Under the pieces are notes generated by a model. That model was given only the letters and a program-made list of their open reading frames with translations. It was not told the origin of the DNA and ran no database searches. The translations under genes were made by a program, and so were the position numbers. Shown in pieces: positions 7,087-17,068 of a DNA stretch of 64,000 nt. The DNA comes from Streptomyces sp. NBC_01723 (GTDB lineage: Bacteria > Actinomycetota > Actinomycetes > Streptomycetales > Streptomycetaceae), in assembly GCF_036246005.1 (NCBI RefSeq), contig NZ_CP109171.1, positions 7,428,001 through 7,492,000 on the forward strand, written 5' to 3'. Every line of letters starts with the position of its first letter. Position 1 is the first letter of the stretch.

Positions 7087-9600
7087 GTGGGGACGAGCGA
7101 CGAAGAGATCGACCGGCTGCTCGGCAAGCTGACACCGCGCGCCCGCGCGCTGCTGCTCGACGGCGCCACGACCTGGCGCACCAGAGCGGAACCGGCCTTC
7201 GGCCTGCGGGAGTTGGTGATGTCCGACGGTCCGGCGGGCGTACGGGGCGAGGCATGGGACGAACGCGACACCTCAGTCCTGCTGCCCTCGGCCTCGGCGC
7301 TCGCCGCCACCTGGGACGAGCCCTTGGTCGAGAGCCTCTGCGGCCTCCTCGCCGCAGAGGCCCGGCGCAAGGGCGTGGACGTCCTGCTCGCCCCGACCCT
7401 CAACCTGCACCGCAGCCCCCTGGGCGGCCGGCACTTCGAGTGCTTCTCGGAGGACCCGGAGCTGACCGGCCGCATCGGGGCCGCACTCGTGCGCGGTGTC
7501 CAGGCCCACGGGGTGGCCGCCACCGCCAAGCACTACGTGGCCAACGACTCCGAGACCGACCGTCTCACCGTCGACGTACGGGTGGGCGAGCGGGCGCTGC
7601 GGGAGGTCTACCTCGCGCCGTTCGAGGCGGCGGTGGCCGCCGGGGTCCGGCTCGTCATGGCGGGGTACAACGCGGTCGACGGCACCACGATGACCGCGAG
7701 CGATCTGCTCACCGACCCGCTGAAGGGCGAGTGGGGCTTCGACGGCGTCGTCGTCTCCGACTGGGGCGCGGTGCGCACCACGGTGGACACCGCCCGTGGC
7801 GGGCTGGACCTCGCCATGCCCGGCCCCGACAGCCCCTGGGGCGAGGCGCTGGCCCGCGCGGTGGCCGACGGTGTCGTGCCCGAGGCCGCGGTGGACGACA
7901 AGGTACGGCGCCTGCTGCGGCTCGCGGCGTGGGTGGGGGCGTTGGGGGAGGGCGAGGCGCCCGGAGGCGGGGGACCGCGAGAGGCGCGTGGAGGTTGCGG
8001 ACCGCGGGCCGGTGACACGCACCCGCCCGCGCCCCGCCCGGCCGCCGCCCCGGAGGGCAGGGCCCTGGCCCGCCGGGCCGTCGCCGCCGGGAGCGTGCTG
8101 CTCGCCAACCGGGGCGTCCTGCCCCTGGACCCCGGAGGGCTGCGCACGGTCGCCGTGATCGGCGCGCACGCCGCGCGGACCCGTACGCAGGGTGGCGGCA
8201 GCGCCGGTGTCTTTCCGCGGGAGGAGGTGTCCGTCCTCGACGGCATCCGGGACGCGCTGCGCGGCCATGCCCGCGTCGTCCACGTCCCGGGCCCCCGTCC
8301 TGACGGACCCGCGCCCCCGCTGGACCACGACGCGTGCACCGACCCGCGCTCCGGGCTGCCCGGCGTGCTGCTGCGGATGCTGGACGCCGACGGCCGCGAG
8401 CTGTACGCCGAACGACGGCGCGGGGGGCGCCTGCTGGAGCCCCGGCTGGTGCCGGGCGCGCACACCGTCGAGATCAGCGCCCGGCTGCGCCCCCGTACCG
8501 CTGGCCGCTGGACGCTGGGCGTGGCCGGCTTCGGCCGGATGAGCCTCGCCCTGGACGGACGGCCCCTGCTGGCCGGCGACTTCCCGCCGCCGACCGACGA
8601 TCCGGCGGTGGTCCACGTCAACCCGCCCGCCCAGTACGCCGAGGCCGACCTCGCCGTCGGCCAGGACGCCCTGCTCGTGGCCCGCCGCGAGCTGGCCCCC
8701 GGCACCGGCAGGGCGACCGTCGTCAGCGCCGCGCCGCCCGCCCCGGACGTCGCCGCGTCACTCGCCGACGCGGCCCGCGCGGCCGCAGCGGCGGACGCGG
8801 CGATCGTGGTCGTGGGCACCACCGAGCACGGCGAGTGCGAGGGCTACGACCGTACGGCCCTCACACTCGGCTCCACCCAGGACGCACTGGTCCGCGCCGT
8901 CGCGGCCGCCCATCCGCGCACCGTGGCGGTCGTCAACAGCGGCGGCCCGGTGGAACTCCCCTGGCGCGACGCGGTGGGCGCGGTACTGCTCGCCTGGTTC
9001 CCCGGCCAGGAGGGCGGCGGCGGACTGGCCGACGTGCTCTTCGGGCACACGGAGCCGGGCGGACGGCTGCCCACCACCTGGCCGGCCGTCCTCGCCGACG
9101 CCCCGGTCACCCGCACCCGACCGGCCGACGGCCGCCTCCACTACGACGAGGGCCTGCACATCGGCCACCGCGGCTGGCTGAGCCACGGGCGCACGCCCGC
9201 CTACTGGTTCGGGCACGGACTGGGCTACACGGCCTGGGCCTACGAGGAGCTGACCGTCCCGCGCAAGGCCCGGGCGGGAGGCGACCTGACCGTGCGGGTG
9301 CGGGTGCGCAACACCGGCGCGCGGGCCGGCCGGGAGGTCGTCCAGGTGTACCTCGCCCGGCCCGGGTCGGCGGTCGAGCGCCCCGTGCGCTGGTTCGCCG
9401 GGTACGCGGCCGTCCGCGCACGGCCGGGGGAGACGGTGACGGCCACGGTGCGCGTCCCGGCGAGGGCGCTGCGCCACTGGTGCGTGGAGGAGCGTGCCTG
9501 GCGTACGGAGGAGGGCCGCTGGCGCGTGCTGGCGGGCCGGTCGGCGGGCGAGGTGCCGCTGGTCGCGGACCTGGAGGTGAGGGGTCCGGGAGCCGGATGA
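7087..9600 (+). CDS. GH3 beta-glucosidase with PA14-like insertion
   Basis: Predicted 837-residue cytoplasmic enzyme, GTG start with an AGGGGAGGGGAG site upstream. Glycoside hydrolase family 3 hydrolyses beta-linked glucosides. Seen are the barrel entry SDGPAGVRG, the nucleophile region VVVSDWGAV, the alpha/beta sandwich with VLLANRGVLPLDP, a PA14-like insertion (about residues 420-520), the second-domain segment TTEHGECEGYDR that should hold the acid/base Glu, and a C-terminal fibronectin III-like domain. No signal peptide is present, so it probably cleaves imported oligosaccharides released by the neighbouring secreted enzymes. Odd: a low-complexity Gly/Pro/Arg linker of about 40 residues (near 7945-8060) separates the barrel from the second domain. 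It ends 54 bases before lacI. Confidence 0.9.
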   Translation: MGTSDEEIDRLLGKLTPRARALLLDGATTWRTRAEPAFGLRELVMSDGPAGVRGEAWDERDTSVLLPSASALAATWDEPLVESLCGLLAAEARRKGVDVLLAPTLNLHRSPLGGRHFECFSEDPELTGRIGAALVRGVQAHGVAATAKHYVANDSETDRLTVDVRVGERALREVYLAPFEAAVAAGVRLVMAGYNAVDGTTMTASDLLTDPLKGEWGFDGVVVSDWGAVRTTVDTARGGLDLAMPGPDSPWGEALARAVADGVVPEAAVDDKVRRLLRLAAWVGALGEGEAPGGGGPREARGGCGPRAGDTHPPAPRPAAAPEGRALARRAVAAGSVLLANRGVLPLDPGGLRTVAVIGAHAARTRTQGGGSAGVFPREEVSVLDGIRDALRGHARVVHVPGPRPDGPAPPLDHDACTDPRSGLPGVLLRMLDADGRELYAERRRGGRLLEPRLVPGAHTVEISARLRPRTAGRWTLGVAGFGRMSLALDGRPLLAGDFPPPTDDPAVVHVNPPAQYAEADLAVGQDALLVARRELAPGTGRATVVSAAPPAPDVAASLADAARAAAAADAAIVVVGTTEHGECEGYDRTALTLGSTQDALVRAVAAAHPRTVAVVNSGGPVELPWRDAVGAVLLAWFPGQEGGGGLADVLFGHTEPGGRLPTTWPAVLADAPVTRTRPADGRLHYDEGLHIGHRGWLSHGRTPAYWFGHGLGYTAWAYEELTVPRKARAGGDLTVRVRVRNTGARAGREVVQVYLARPGSAVERPVRWFAGYAAVRARPGETVTATVRVPARALRHWCVEERAWRTEEGRWRVLAGRSAGEVPLVADLEVRGPGAG

Positions 9601-9608
9601 GAGTGGGG

Positions 9609-9620
9609 GAGAGCGCTCTA
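9609..9620. promoter_or_regulatory. LacI-type operator upstream of lacI
   Basis: AGAGCGCTCT (9610-9619) is a perfect palindrome inside GGGGGAGAGCGCTCTACC, matching the sites at 3884 and 4059. It lies at the -35 position of the lacI promoter, implying autorepression. Confidence 0.7.
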
Positions 9621-9642
9621 CCACGCGCCCGACCTCGCCGGT

Positions 9643-9648
9643 TAGGGT
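9643..9648 (+). promoter_or_regulatory. -10 element of a probable leaderless lacI promoter
   Basis: TAGGGT ends 6 bases before the lacI ATG and no Shine-Dalgarno sequence is present. This predicts transcription starting at or next to the A of the start codon. Confidence 0.5.
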
Positions 9649-9654
9649 GCGGGC

Positions 9655-10695
9655 ATGAGCAGACAGGCCCCGACCCTGGAGGACGTGGCCCGGGAGGCCG
9701 GTGTCTCCCGGGCCACCGTCTCACGGGTGGTCAACGGCGTTCGCAACGTGGACCCCGCCATCCAGGACCTGGTCCGCCGGGCCATCGAACGGACCGGATA
9801 CGCCCCCAACCAGGCCGCCAGGCAGCTGGTCACCCGGCGCACCACGACCGTGGCCCTGGTCGTCTCCGGCGCCGGCGACGCCTCGGACACCGAGCAGAAC
9901 GCGTTCGCGACCCGGGTGTTCGCCGACCCGTTCTTCGGCCGTGTCGTCGGCGGGGTGGTCGGGCACCTGCGGCCGCGCTCGATGCACCCGGTGCTGATGT
10001 TCGCCGAGACGCCCGAGGCGCGGCAGGAGGTGGTGGCGTACCTCAGGCAGGGCGGCGCGGACGGCGCCCTGGTCGTGTCCACCCACCCCGACGATCCGCT
10101 GCCCGCCCTGCTCGCCGGGGCCGGGCTGCCGGCGGTGCTGTTCGCCCGGCCGGGGCGCCCGGTGCCGCTCAGCTACGTCGACCTCGCCCACCGCGACGGG
10201 GGGCGGCTGGCCGCCGAGCACCTGCTGGAGCGGGGCTGCCGGAGGATAGCCACCGTCACGGGGCCGCTGGCCGTCGCGGCGAGCCAGGAGCGGCTGGCCG
10301 GCTTCCGCGACACTCTCGCCCGGCACGGGCACCCGTACGTCCCGGTGGCCGAGGGCGGCTTCACCGTCGACAGCGGCATGGCGGCGGCGGTCTCGCTGCT
10401 GGACGAACACCCGGACCTGGACGGCCTGTTCACCGCCAACGACCTGATGGCGCAGGGCGCCGTCCAGGTGCTGCGCGACCACGGCCGCCGGGTGCCGCGG
10501 GACGTCGCGGTCATCGGCTTCGACGACTCCAGCGTGGCCGTCACCTGCCGGCCCCGGCTGACCACCGTCCGCCAGCCGGTGGAGGAGATGGCGGCCACGA
10601 TGGCCCGCCTCCTCGACGAACACATCAGGGGCGAGCGCACCGCGCCGACGTCGGTGATCTTCGATCCGGAACTGGTGGTACGGGACTCGGCGTAG
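9655..10695 (+). CDS. LacI-family transcriptional repressor
   Basis: Predicted 346-residue regulator. The N-terminal HTH (TLEDVAREAGVSRATVSRVV, hinge helix PNQAARQLVTRRT) is followed by a periplasmic-binding-like ligand domain of about residues 65-340 with the usual IATVTGP and VAVIGFDDS segments. LacI proteins dissociate from DNA on binding a sugar. The palindromes of the GAGAGCGCTCTC class at 3884, 4059 and 9609 fit its HTH class and lie before the GH55-like gene, the DUF1996 gene and this gene itself, so it is the probable local repressor of the glucan genes. No Shine-Dalgarno sequence precedes the ATG, but a -10-like TAGGGT sits 6 bases upstream, consistent with leaderless translation. 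The inducer is unknown; a beta-1,3-gluco-oligosaccharide or cellobiose-like sugar is the natural guess. Confidence 0.92.
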   Translation: MSRQAPTLEDVAREAGVSRATVSRVVNGVRNVDPAIQDLVRRAIERTGYAPNQAARQLVTRRTTTVALVVSGAGDASDTEQNAFATRVFADPFFGRVVGGVVGHLRPRSMHPVLMFAETPEARQEVVAYLRQGGADGALVVSTHPDDPLPALLAGAGLPAVLFARPGRPVPLSYVDLAHRDGGRLAAEHLLERGCRRIATVTGPLAVAASQERLAGFRDTLARHGHPYVPVAEGGFTVDSGMAAAVSLLDEHPDLDGLFTANDLMAQGAVQVLRDHGRRVPRDVAVIGFDDSSVAVTCRPRLTTVRQPVEEMAATMARLLDEHIRGERTAPTSVIFDPELVVRDSA

Positions 10696-10726
10696 GCGTC
10701 ACCACGCCGTCCCGCGTGCCCGTTCA

Positions 10727-10752
10727 CGCCCCCGCGCCCTCACGCGGGGGCG
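10727..10752. terminator. 10-bp hairpin between lacI and ROK genes
   Basis: CGCCCCCGCG (10727-10736) pairs perfectly with 10743-10752 around a 6-base loop. It overlaps the stop codon of the convergent ROK gene and probably ends both transcripts. Confidence 0.65.
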
Positions 10753-12080
10753 CGGTCCACCCGGCCCGAGCCCTCACCTCCACCCCGCTGCCCCGCCAAC
10801 CGCCCCCCGAGGGCCGCCCGCCACGCCGGTACCGGCCCGGGGGCGGTCACCGGGGGCTGTCGGCCGCCGCGCGTGAAGAAGGCCGCCAGGGGCAGGGTCG
10901 CGGCGCCGACCGTCACCGCGTCGGGGCCGAGGCGGCCGAGGGCGATGCCCACCCGCCCGGCGGGGTGTCGGAGCGCGTGGGCGAGCGCGTGGGACCGTAC
11001 CGACTCCAGGAAGGGCGCGCCCAGTTGGAGTCCGGCCCAGCCGCCCACGACGACCCGCTCGGGCTGGAAGAGGTTGATCAGGTCGGAGAGGCCCGCGCCC
11101 AGGTATTCGGCGGTCTCGGCCAGGACCCCGGTCGCCACGGGGTCCGGCGCGCCCCCGTCCCCGGGGCGGGCGGCGGACAGCAGGGCGGTCAGCGCGGCCT
11201 CCTCGTCGGCGCCGGGCGGCGGCTGCCCACCCGCCTCCCGCCACCGCGCGAGCAGCGCCTCCGCGCCCGCGTACGCCTCCAGGCACCCCCGTGCCCCGCA
11301 TCGGCACCGGCGCCCCCGCACCCGCACCGTCAGGTGCCCCCACTCCACCGCGCGGCCGCGCTCCACGTCGTCCGTGACGACGCAGGCGCCGACGCCGGAA
11401 CCGAAGAGCACGACCACGGCGTTGTGCGCCCCGCGTCCGCCGCCGAACCACATCTCGGCCTGCCCCAGCGTCTTGGCGCCGTTGTCGATGAACAGCGGCA
11501 CCTGCCCGGGCAGCCGCCCCGAGTCCCGCAGCAGGGCCTCCAGCGGCACCGCGTCCCACCCGATGGTCTGCCCGTGCACCAGGGCGCCGTCGGCGGTGTG
11601 CTCCACGATGCCGGGGACCCCGACGCCGACGCCCAGCAGCTCACCCTGGACCGGGGCGGCGCCGAGGACCTCCGCGACGCCGTCCAGGATGTGCCCGGCG
11701 ACCACCCGCACGTCGTACGTGCGCGACCCGTGACCGGGCAAGGCCCGTTCCGCCCGCGCCAGTTCGGACATCGACAGGTCGAACAGCTCGACGCGCACCC
11801 GGGTCTCGCCGACGTCGACCCCGATCAGGCGGCCCCGTTCCGCCGCGATCCGGACGAGGGTGCGCGGCCGGCCGCCGTCCGTGCCGAGGCTGCCCGCCTC
11901 CTCGACCAGACCGTCGGCGATCAGTTCGGCGACGACGTTGCTGACAGAACCCGAACTCAGTCCGGCCGCCGAACCCAGCGCGAGCCGGCTCATCGGCCCG
12001 TCGAAATACAACCGTTGCAGAACTGCGGTGCGGCTCTCGCGCCGCAGGTCACGGACCGTTCGCCCGCTGTGCCTGGCCAT
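10740..12080 (-). CDS. ROK-family transcriptional repressor
   Basis: Predicted 446-residue protein with an N-terminal winged HTH (about residues 10-75, MSRLALGSAAGLSSGSVSNV) and a ROK sugar-kinase-like domain. The glucose-binding signature is seen as EWGHLTVRV followed by the zinc-binding CRCGARGCLEAYAG. ROK repressors of this layout sense sugars or sugar phosphates. The start at 12080 has GAGGAAGGGG upstream. It is divergent from the sugar ABC operon beginning at 12254, and an AT-rich imperfect palindrome lies between them, so it most likely controls that operon and itself. The C-terminal 20 residues are Gly/Arg-rich and probably disordered. Confidence 0.9.
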   Translation of the reverse strand: MARHSGRTVRDLRRESRTAVLQRLYFDGPMSRLALGSAAGLSSGSVSNVVAELIADGLVEEAGSLGTDGGRPRTLVRIAAERGRLIGVDVGETRVRVELFDLSMSELARAERALPGHGSRTYDVRVVAGHILDGVAEVLGAAPVQGELLGVGVGVPGIVEHTADGALVHGQTIGWDAVPLEALLRDSGRLPGQVPLFIDNGAKTLGQAEMWFGGGRGAHNAVVVLFGSGVGACVVTDDVERGRAVEWGHLTVRVRGRRCRCGARGCLEAYAGAEALLARWREAGGQPPPGADEEAALTALLSAARPGDGGAPDPVATGVLAETAEYLGAGLSDLINLFQPERVVVGGWAGLQLGAPFLESVRSHALAHALRHPAGRVGIALGRLGPDAVTVGAATLPLAAFFTRGGRQPPVTAPGPVPAWRAALGGRLAGQRGGGEGSGRVDRAPA

Positions 12081-12131
12081 CCGGCCCCTTCCTCGGGCGC
12101 CTCCGCCCGCCCTTCGACCGCGCGCGACACC

Positions 12132-12160
12132 TTGACGAGTCTTTCTCTCGGGGTTTAACT
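12132..12160 (+). promoter_or_regulatory. Promoter of the sugar ABC operon
   Basis: TTGACG (12132-12137), a 17-base spacer and TTAACT (12155-12160). The ROK operator candidate overlaps the -10 element. Confidence 0.5.
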
Positions 12161-12173
12161 CACGTCCTAAATT
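12154..12173. promoter_or_regulatory. ROK operator candidate
   Basis: TTTAACTCACGTCCTAAATT is an AT-rich imperfect inverted repeat (outer TTTAA/TTAAA arms, central CACGTC) in an otherwise GC-rich region. Reversed, it reads AATTTAGGACGTGAGTTAAA, similar in type to known NagC/XylR-class ROK sites. Confidence 0.6.
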
Positions 12174-12253
12174 AAGCCATGAGGGGCTTCGGGAAGTACA
12201 CCGGGGCCGTCCTCGGACTTCTCGACCGACTCCCGGAAGGAACCCCAGGAGCC

Positions 12254-13570
12254 ATGCGCAGTATCCGAGCCGCGGCCGTAGGCGCCGTCACCATGTCTCT
12301 CGCTCTCGCCGCCTCGGCCTGCGGAGGGGGCTCCTCCTCGGGCGGCGGATCCAACGACTCCCCGAAGGAACTCACCTACTGGGCCTCCAACCAGGGCGCC
12401 AGCGTCGAGGTCGACAAGAAGGTCCTCCAGCCCGAACTGGACAAGTTCGAGAAGGAGACCGGCATCAAGGTGAAGCTGGAGGTCGTGCCCTGGTCCGACC
12501 TGCTCAACCGGATCCTCACCGCCACCACCTCGGGCCAGGGCCCGGACATCCTCAACATCGGCAACACCTGGAGCGCCTCCCTCCAGGCCACCGGCGCGCT
12601 GCTGCCCTGGGACGCGAAGAGCTTCGACAAGATCGGCGGCAAGGACCGGTTCGTGGAGTCCGCGCTCGGCTCCACCGGCGTCGAGGGCCAGGACCCGGCG
12701 GCCGTCCCGCTGTACTCGATGGCCTACGCGCTCTACTACAACAAGAAGATGTTCGCCGACGCGGGCATCACCAAGCCCCCGGCCACCTGGGACGAGCTGG
12801 TCGAGACCGGCAAGAAGATCTCGAAGGACGGCAAGTGGGCCCTCGGCGCCGAGGGCTCCAACCTGTCGAACAACATCCACCAGGTCTTCGTCCTCGGCAA
12901 GCAGCACGGCGCCGACTTCTTCACCGCCGACGGCAAGCCCGACTTCACCTCCGACGGCGCCGTGGCGGCCGTCAAGCAGTACGTCGACCTGATGGCCGGG
13001 GACAAGGTCATCGCCCCCGGCAACGCCGAGTACGCGCAGAACCAGTCCCTCAGCGACTTCGCCAAGGGCAAGACGGCGATGGTGCTGTGGCAGACCGCCT
13101 CCGCCACCTTCAAGACCATGGGCATGGAGGAGGACGAGTGGGGCGTCGCGCCCGCCCCCGTCGCGTCCGGCACCCCCGGCACCGGCAAGGCCACCAACTC
13201 CATGGTCGCCGGCATCAACATGGCCGTCTTCAAGAACACCGACAACGTCGACGGCGCCACCAAGTTCGTGAAGTTCATGACCAGCGACGCCGAGCAGAAG
13301 ATCCTCAACGAGGCGTACGGCTCCATCCCGCCGGTCAAGGCCGCACAGACCGACCCGGCGTTCAACACCCCGGCCACCGCCGTGCTGCGGGAGACCCTCG
13401 CCACCAGCGCCGCCGCGCTGCCCCAGGTGCCCGACGAGTCGCAGTTCGAGACCGCCGTCGGCACGGCCGTGAAGGAGCTGTTCGCGGACGCCGCGGCCGG
13501 CCGTGAGGTGACCGCCGAGTCGGTCGAGGAGAAGCTCGCCAAGGCCCAGCAGCAGATGCCGACGAAGTGA
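12254..13570 (+). CDS. Sugar ABC transporter substrate-binding lipoprotein
   Basis: Predicted 438-residue family-1 extracellular solute-binding protein. The signal peptide ends in the lipobox AASAC with Cys23 as the lipidated residue, followed by a Gly/Ser tether (GGGSSSGGG) and the mature domain starting ELTYWASNQG. The ATG at 12254 is preferred over an upstream in-frame start at 12179 because it has GGAG close upstream and gives an intact signal. It opens the operon of binding protein, two permeases and GH1 beta-glucosidase. The GH1 gene points to a beta-gluco-oligosaccharide such as cellobiose or laminaribiose as cargo. That specificity is inferred. Confidence 0.9.
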   Translation: MRSIRAAAVGAVTMSLALAASACGGGSSSGGGSNDSPKELTYWASNQGASVEVDKKVLQPELDKFEKETGIKVKLEVVPWSDLLNRILTATTSGQGPDILNIGNTWSASLQATGALLPWDAKSFDKIGGKDRFVESALGSTGVEGQDPAAVPLYSMAYALYYNKKMFADAGITKPPATWDELVETGKKISKDGKWALGAEGSNLSNNIHQVFVLGKQHGADFFTADGKPDFTSDGAVAAVKQYVDLMAGDKVIAPGNAEYAQNQSLSDFAKGKTAMVLWQTASATFKTMGMEEDEWGVAPAPVASGTPGTGKATNSMVAGINMAVFKNTDNVDGATKFVKFMTSDAEQKILNEAYGSIPPVKAAQTDPAFNTPATAVLRETLATSAAALPQVPDESQFETAVGTAVKELFADAAAGREVTAESVEEKLAKAQQQMPTK

Positions 13571-13628
13571 GCGCGCCCCGACCCCCACGGACCCGCACCG
13601 ACTCCGACACGACGACACGGATCTCGCC

Positions 13629-14666
13629 ATGACCACCACGACCGCCTCGGCGCAGCCCGGCGAGCGGACGGTCGGCAAGAGCTCCCCCGGGACGGCGCGC
13701 GGACCCCGCCGCCGTCCCGGGCGGATCCGCCGCATCGGCCTGCCCTACCTGCTGCTCCTGCCGGCCCTGCTCCTCGAACTCCTCGTCCATCTGGTGCCGA
13801 TGGTCATCGGCATCGTGATGAGCTTCAAGGAGCTCACCCAGTTCTACATCCGCGACTGGACCGTCGCCCCGTGGACCGGCCTCGACAACTACAGCCTGTC
13901 GGTCGACTTCGACGCGCCCGTCGGCGAGGCCCTGCTCCACTCCTTCCTCGTCACCTGCGCCTTCACCGTGCTGTCCGTCGGGCTGTGCTGGCTGATCGGC
14001 ACCGCCGCGGCGATCTGCATGCAGGACGCCTTCCGCGGCCGCGGCCTGCTCCGGGCGATCTTCCTGGTGCCGTACGCGCTGCCGGTCTACGCGGCCGTCA
14101 TCACCTGGGCGTTCATGTTCCAGCACGACAACGGACTGGTGAACCACGTCCTGCACGACCAGCTCGGCCTCACCGACAAGCCCTCCTTCTGGCTGATCGG
14201 CGACAACAGCTTCGTCGCGCTGCTCGTGGTGTCGGTCTGGAAGGGCTGGCCCTTCGCCTTCCTCATCGTCATGGCCGGCCTCCAGAACATCCCCAAGGAG
14301 CTGTACGAGGCCGCCGCCCTGGACGGCGCCGGCGTCTGGCAGCAGATCCGCCGCATCACCCTGCCGTCGCTGCGTCCGGTCAACCAGGTGCTGGTCCTCG
14401 TGCTGTTCCTGTGGACCTTCAACGACTTCAACACGCCGTTCGTCCTGTTCGGCAAGGCCGCGCCGGAGGCGGCCGACCTGATCTCCATCCACATCTACCA
14501 GTCGTCGTTCGTCACCTGGAACTTCGGCGCCGGCTCCGCGATGTCGGTGCTGCTGCTGCTCTTCCTGCTGCTGGTGACGGGCGTGTACCTGTTCCTGACC
14601 TCCCGGTCCGCCAGGACCCCCCGGGCCGCCCGGGCCTCCCGCGAGAGGAAGACGGCCGATGTCTAG
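13629..14666 (+). CDS. Sugar ABC transporter permease, MalF type
   Basis: Predicted 345-residue inner-membrane protein with six main hydrophobic segments and the binding-protein-dependent permease loop (EAAALDGAGVWQQI then LPSLRP) that docks the ATPase. An Arg/Pro-rich cytoplasmic N-terminus of about 35 residues precedes the first membrane segment. It follows the binding-protein gene by 58 bases and overlaps the next permease by 8 bases, indicating translational coupling. No ATP-binding subunit is encoded here; in Streptomyces several carbohydrate importers share the unlinked ATPase MsiK, which probably applies. Confidence 0.92.
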   Translation: MTTTTASAQPGERTVGKSSPGTARGPRRRPGRIRRIGLPYLLLLPALLLELLVHLVPMVIGIVMSFKELTQFYIRDWTVAPWTGLDNYSLSVDFDAPVGEALLHSFLVTCAFTVLSVGLCWLIGTAAAICMQDAFRGRGLLRAIFLVPYALPVYAAVITWAFMFQHDNGLVNHVLHDQLGLTDKPSFWLIGDNSFVALLVVSVWKGWPFAFLIVMAGLQNIPKELYEAAALDGAGVWQQIRRITLPSLRPVNQVLVLVLFLWTFNDFNTPFVLFGKAAPEAADLISIHIYQSSFVTWNFGAGSAMSVLLLLFLLLVTGVYLFLTSRSARTPRAARASRERKTADV

Positions 14667-15509
14667 GTCCCCGATGGCGGCGCCGCGCTCCTTCCTCTGG
14701 ACCCGCCGCGTCTTCCTCACCCTGCTCACCGGGTTCGTCCTGCTGCCGGTGTACGTCATGGTGTCCAGCTCGCTGAAGCCGCTCCAGGACGTGTCGAGCA
14801 AGTTCCGCTGGCTGCCCAGCGAGCTGACGATCCGCCCGTACATCGACATCTGGTCGACGGTCCCGCTGGCGAAGTACTTCGTCAACTCGCTGATCGTGGC
14901 GGGCGCGGCGACCGTCTGCTCCGTGGTGATCGCGGTCTTCGCCGCCTACGCGGTCAGCCGCTACGAGTTCCGCGGCAAGCGCGTCTTCTCGGTGACCGTC
15001 CTGTCCACGCAGATGTTCCCGGGCATCCTGTTCCTGCTGCCCCTGTTCCTGATCTACGTGAACATCGGCAACGCCACCGGCATCGCCCTGTTCGGCTCCC
15101 GTGGCGGCCTGATCCTCACGTACCTGACCTTCTCCCTGCCCTTCTCCATCTGGATGCTGATCGGCTACTTCGACTCGGTGCCGCGCGACCTGGACGAGGC
15201 GGCCCTGGTGGACGGCTGCGGGCCGCTGCGCGCGCTGTTCAAGGTCGTCGTGCCGGCCGCGATCCCCGGCATCGTCGCGGTCGCCGTCTACGCCTTCATG
15301 ACCGCCTGGGGCGAGGTCCTGTTCGCCTCCGTGATGACCAACGACGCCACCCGCACCCTCGCGGTCGGTCTCCAGGGCTACTCCACGCAGAACGACGTGT
15401 ACTGGAACCAGATCATGGCCGCCTCCCTGGTGGTCAGCGTCCCCGTGGTGGCGGGCTTCCTGCTTCTCCAGCGCTATCTCGTCGCGGGGCTGACGGCGGG
15501 TGCCGTCAA

Positions 15510-15513
<4 letters not shown>
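14659..15513 (+). CDS. Sugar ABC transporter permease, MalG type
   Basis: Predicted 284-residue inner-membrane permease. Six hydrophobic segments are visible, with the EAA loop [20 protein letters not shown] between the fourth and fifth. Its ATG lies inside the end of the upstream permease gene (8-base overlap) and its stop overlaps the GTG of the GH1 gene by 4 bases (GTGA). It pairs with the MalF-type subunit to form the membrane channel. Confidence 0.92.
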
Positions 15514-16907
<1,394 letters not shown>

Positions 16908-16968
16908 CCCCGTGGCGGGCGCGGATGCGGGAGTCCGCGCCCACCACGGCCCCGCCCGTACGGCCGAG

Positions 16969-17008
16969 CCCATGAACGTCACACGAAGGTCCCACGGACG
17001 TTCATGGG
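16969..17008. repeat. 11-bp inverted repeat CCCATGAACGT / ACGTTCATGGG
   Basis: Arms at 16969-16979 and 16998-17008, perfect over 11 bp with an 18-base centre. It lies 61 bases after the GH1 stop and 60 bases before the GH16 start. There is no T-tract, so it may be an operator for the GH16 gene or a weak terminator of the GH1 operon. Confidence 0.6.
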
Positions 17009-17068
17009 CGTTTCCACGAATGTCAGGTACATGGCAATTCCATACGTCACTCGTCCGGAGGAGACCCC

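Noticed and set aside
8334..12158. Plus-strand open frame of about 1270 codons through GH3, lacI and the ROK region
   Set aside because: Arg/Gly/Pro-rich shadow frame typical of GC-rich DNA; it conflicts with three well-supported genes.
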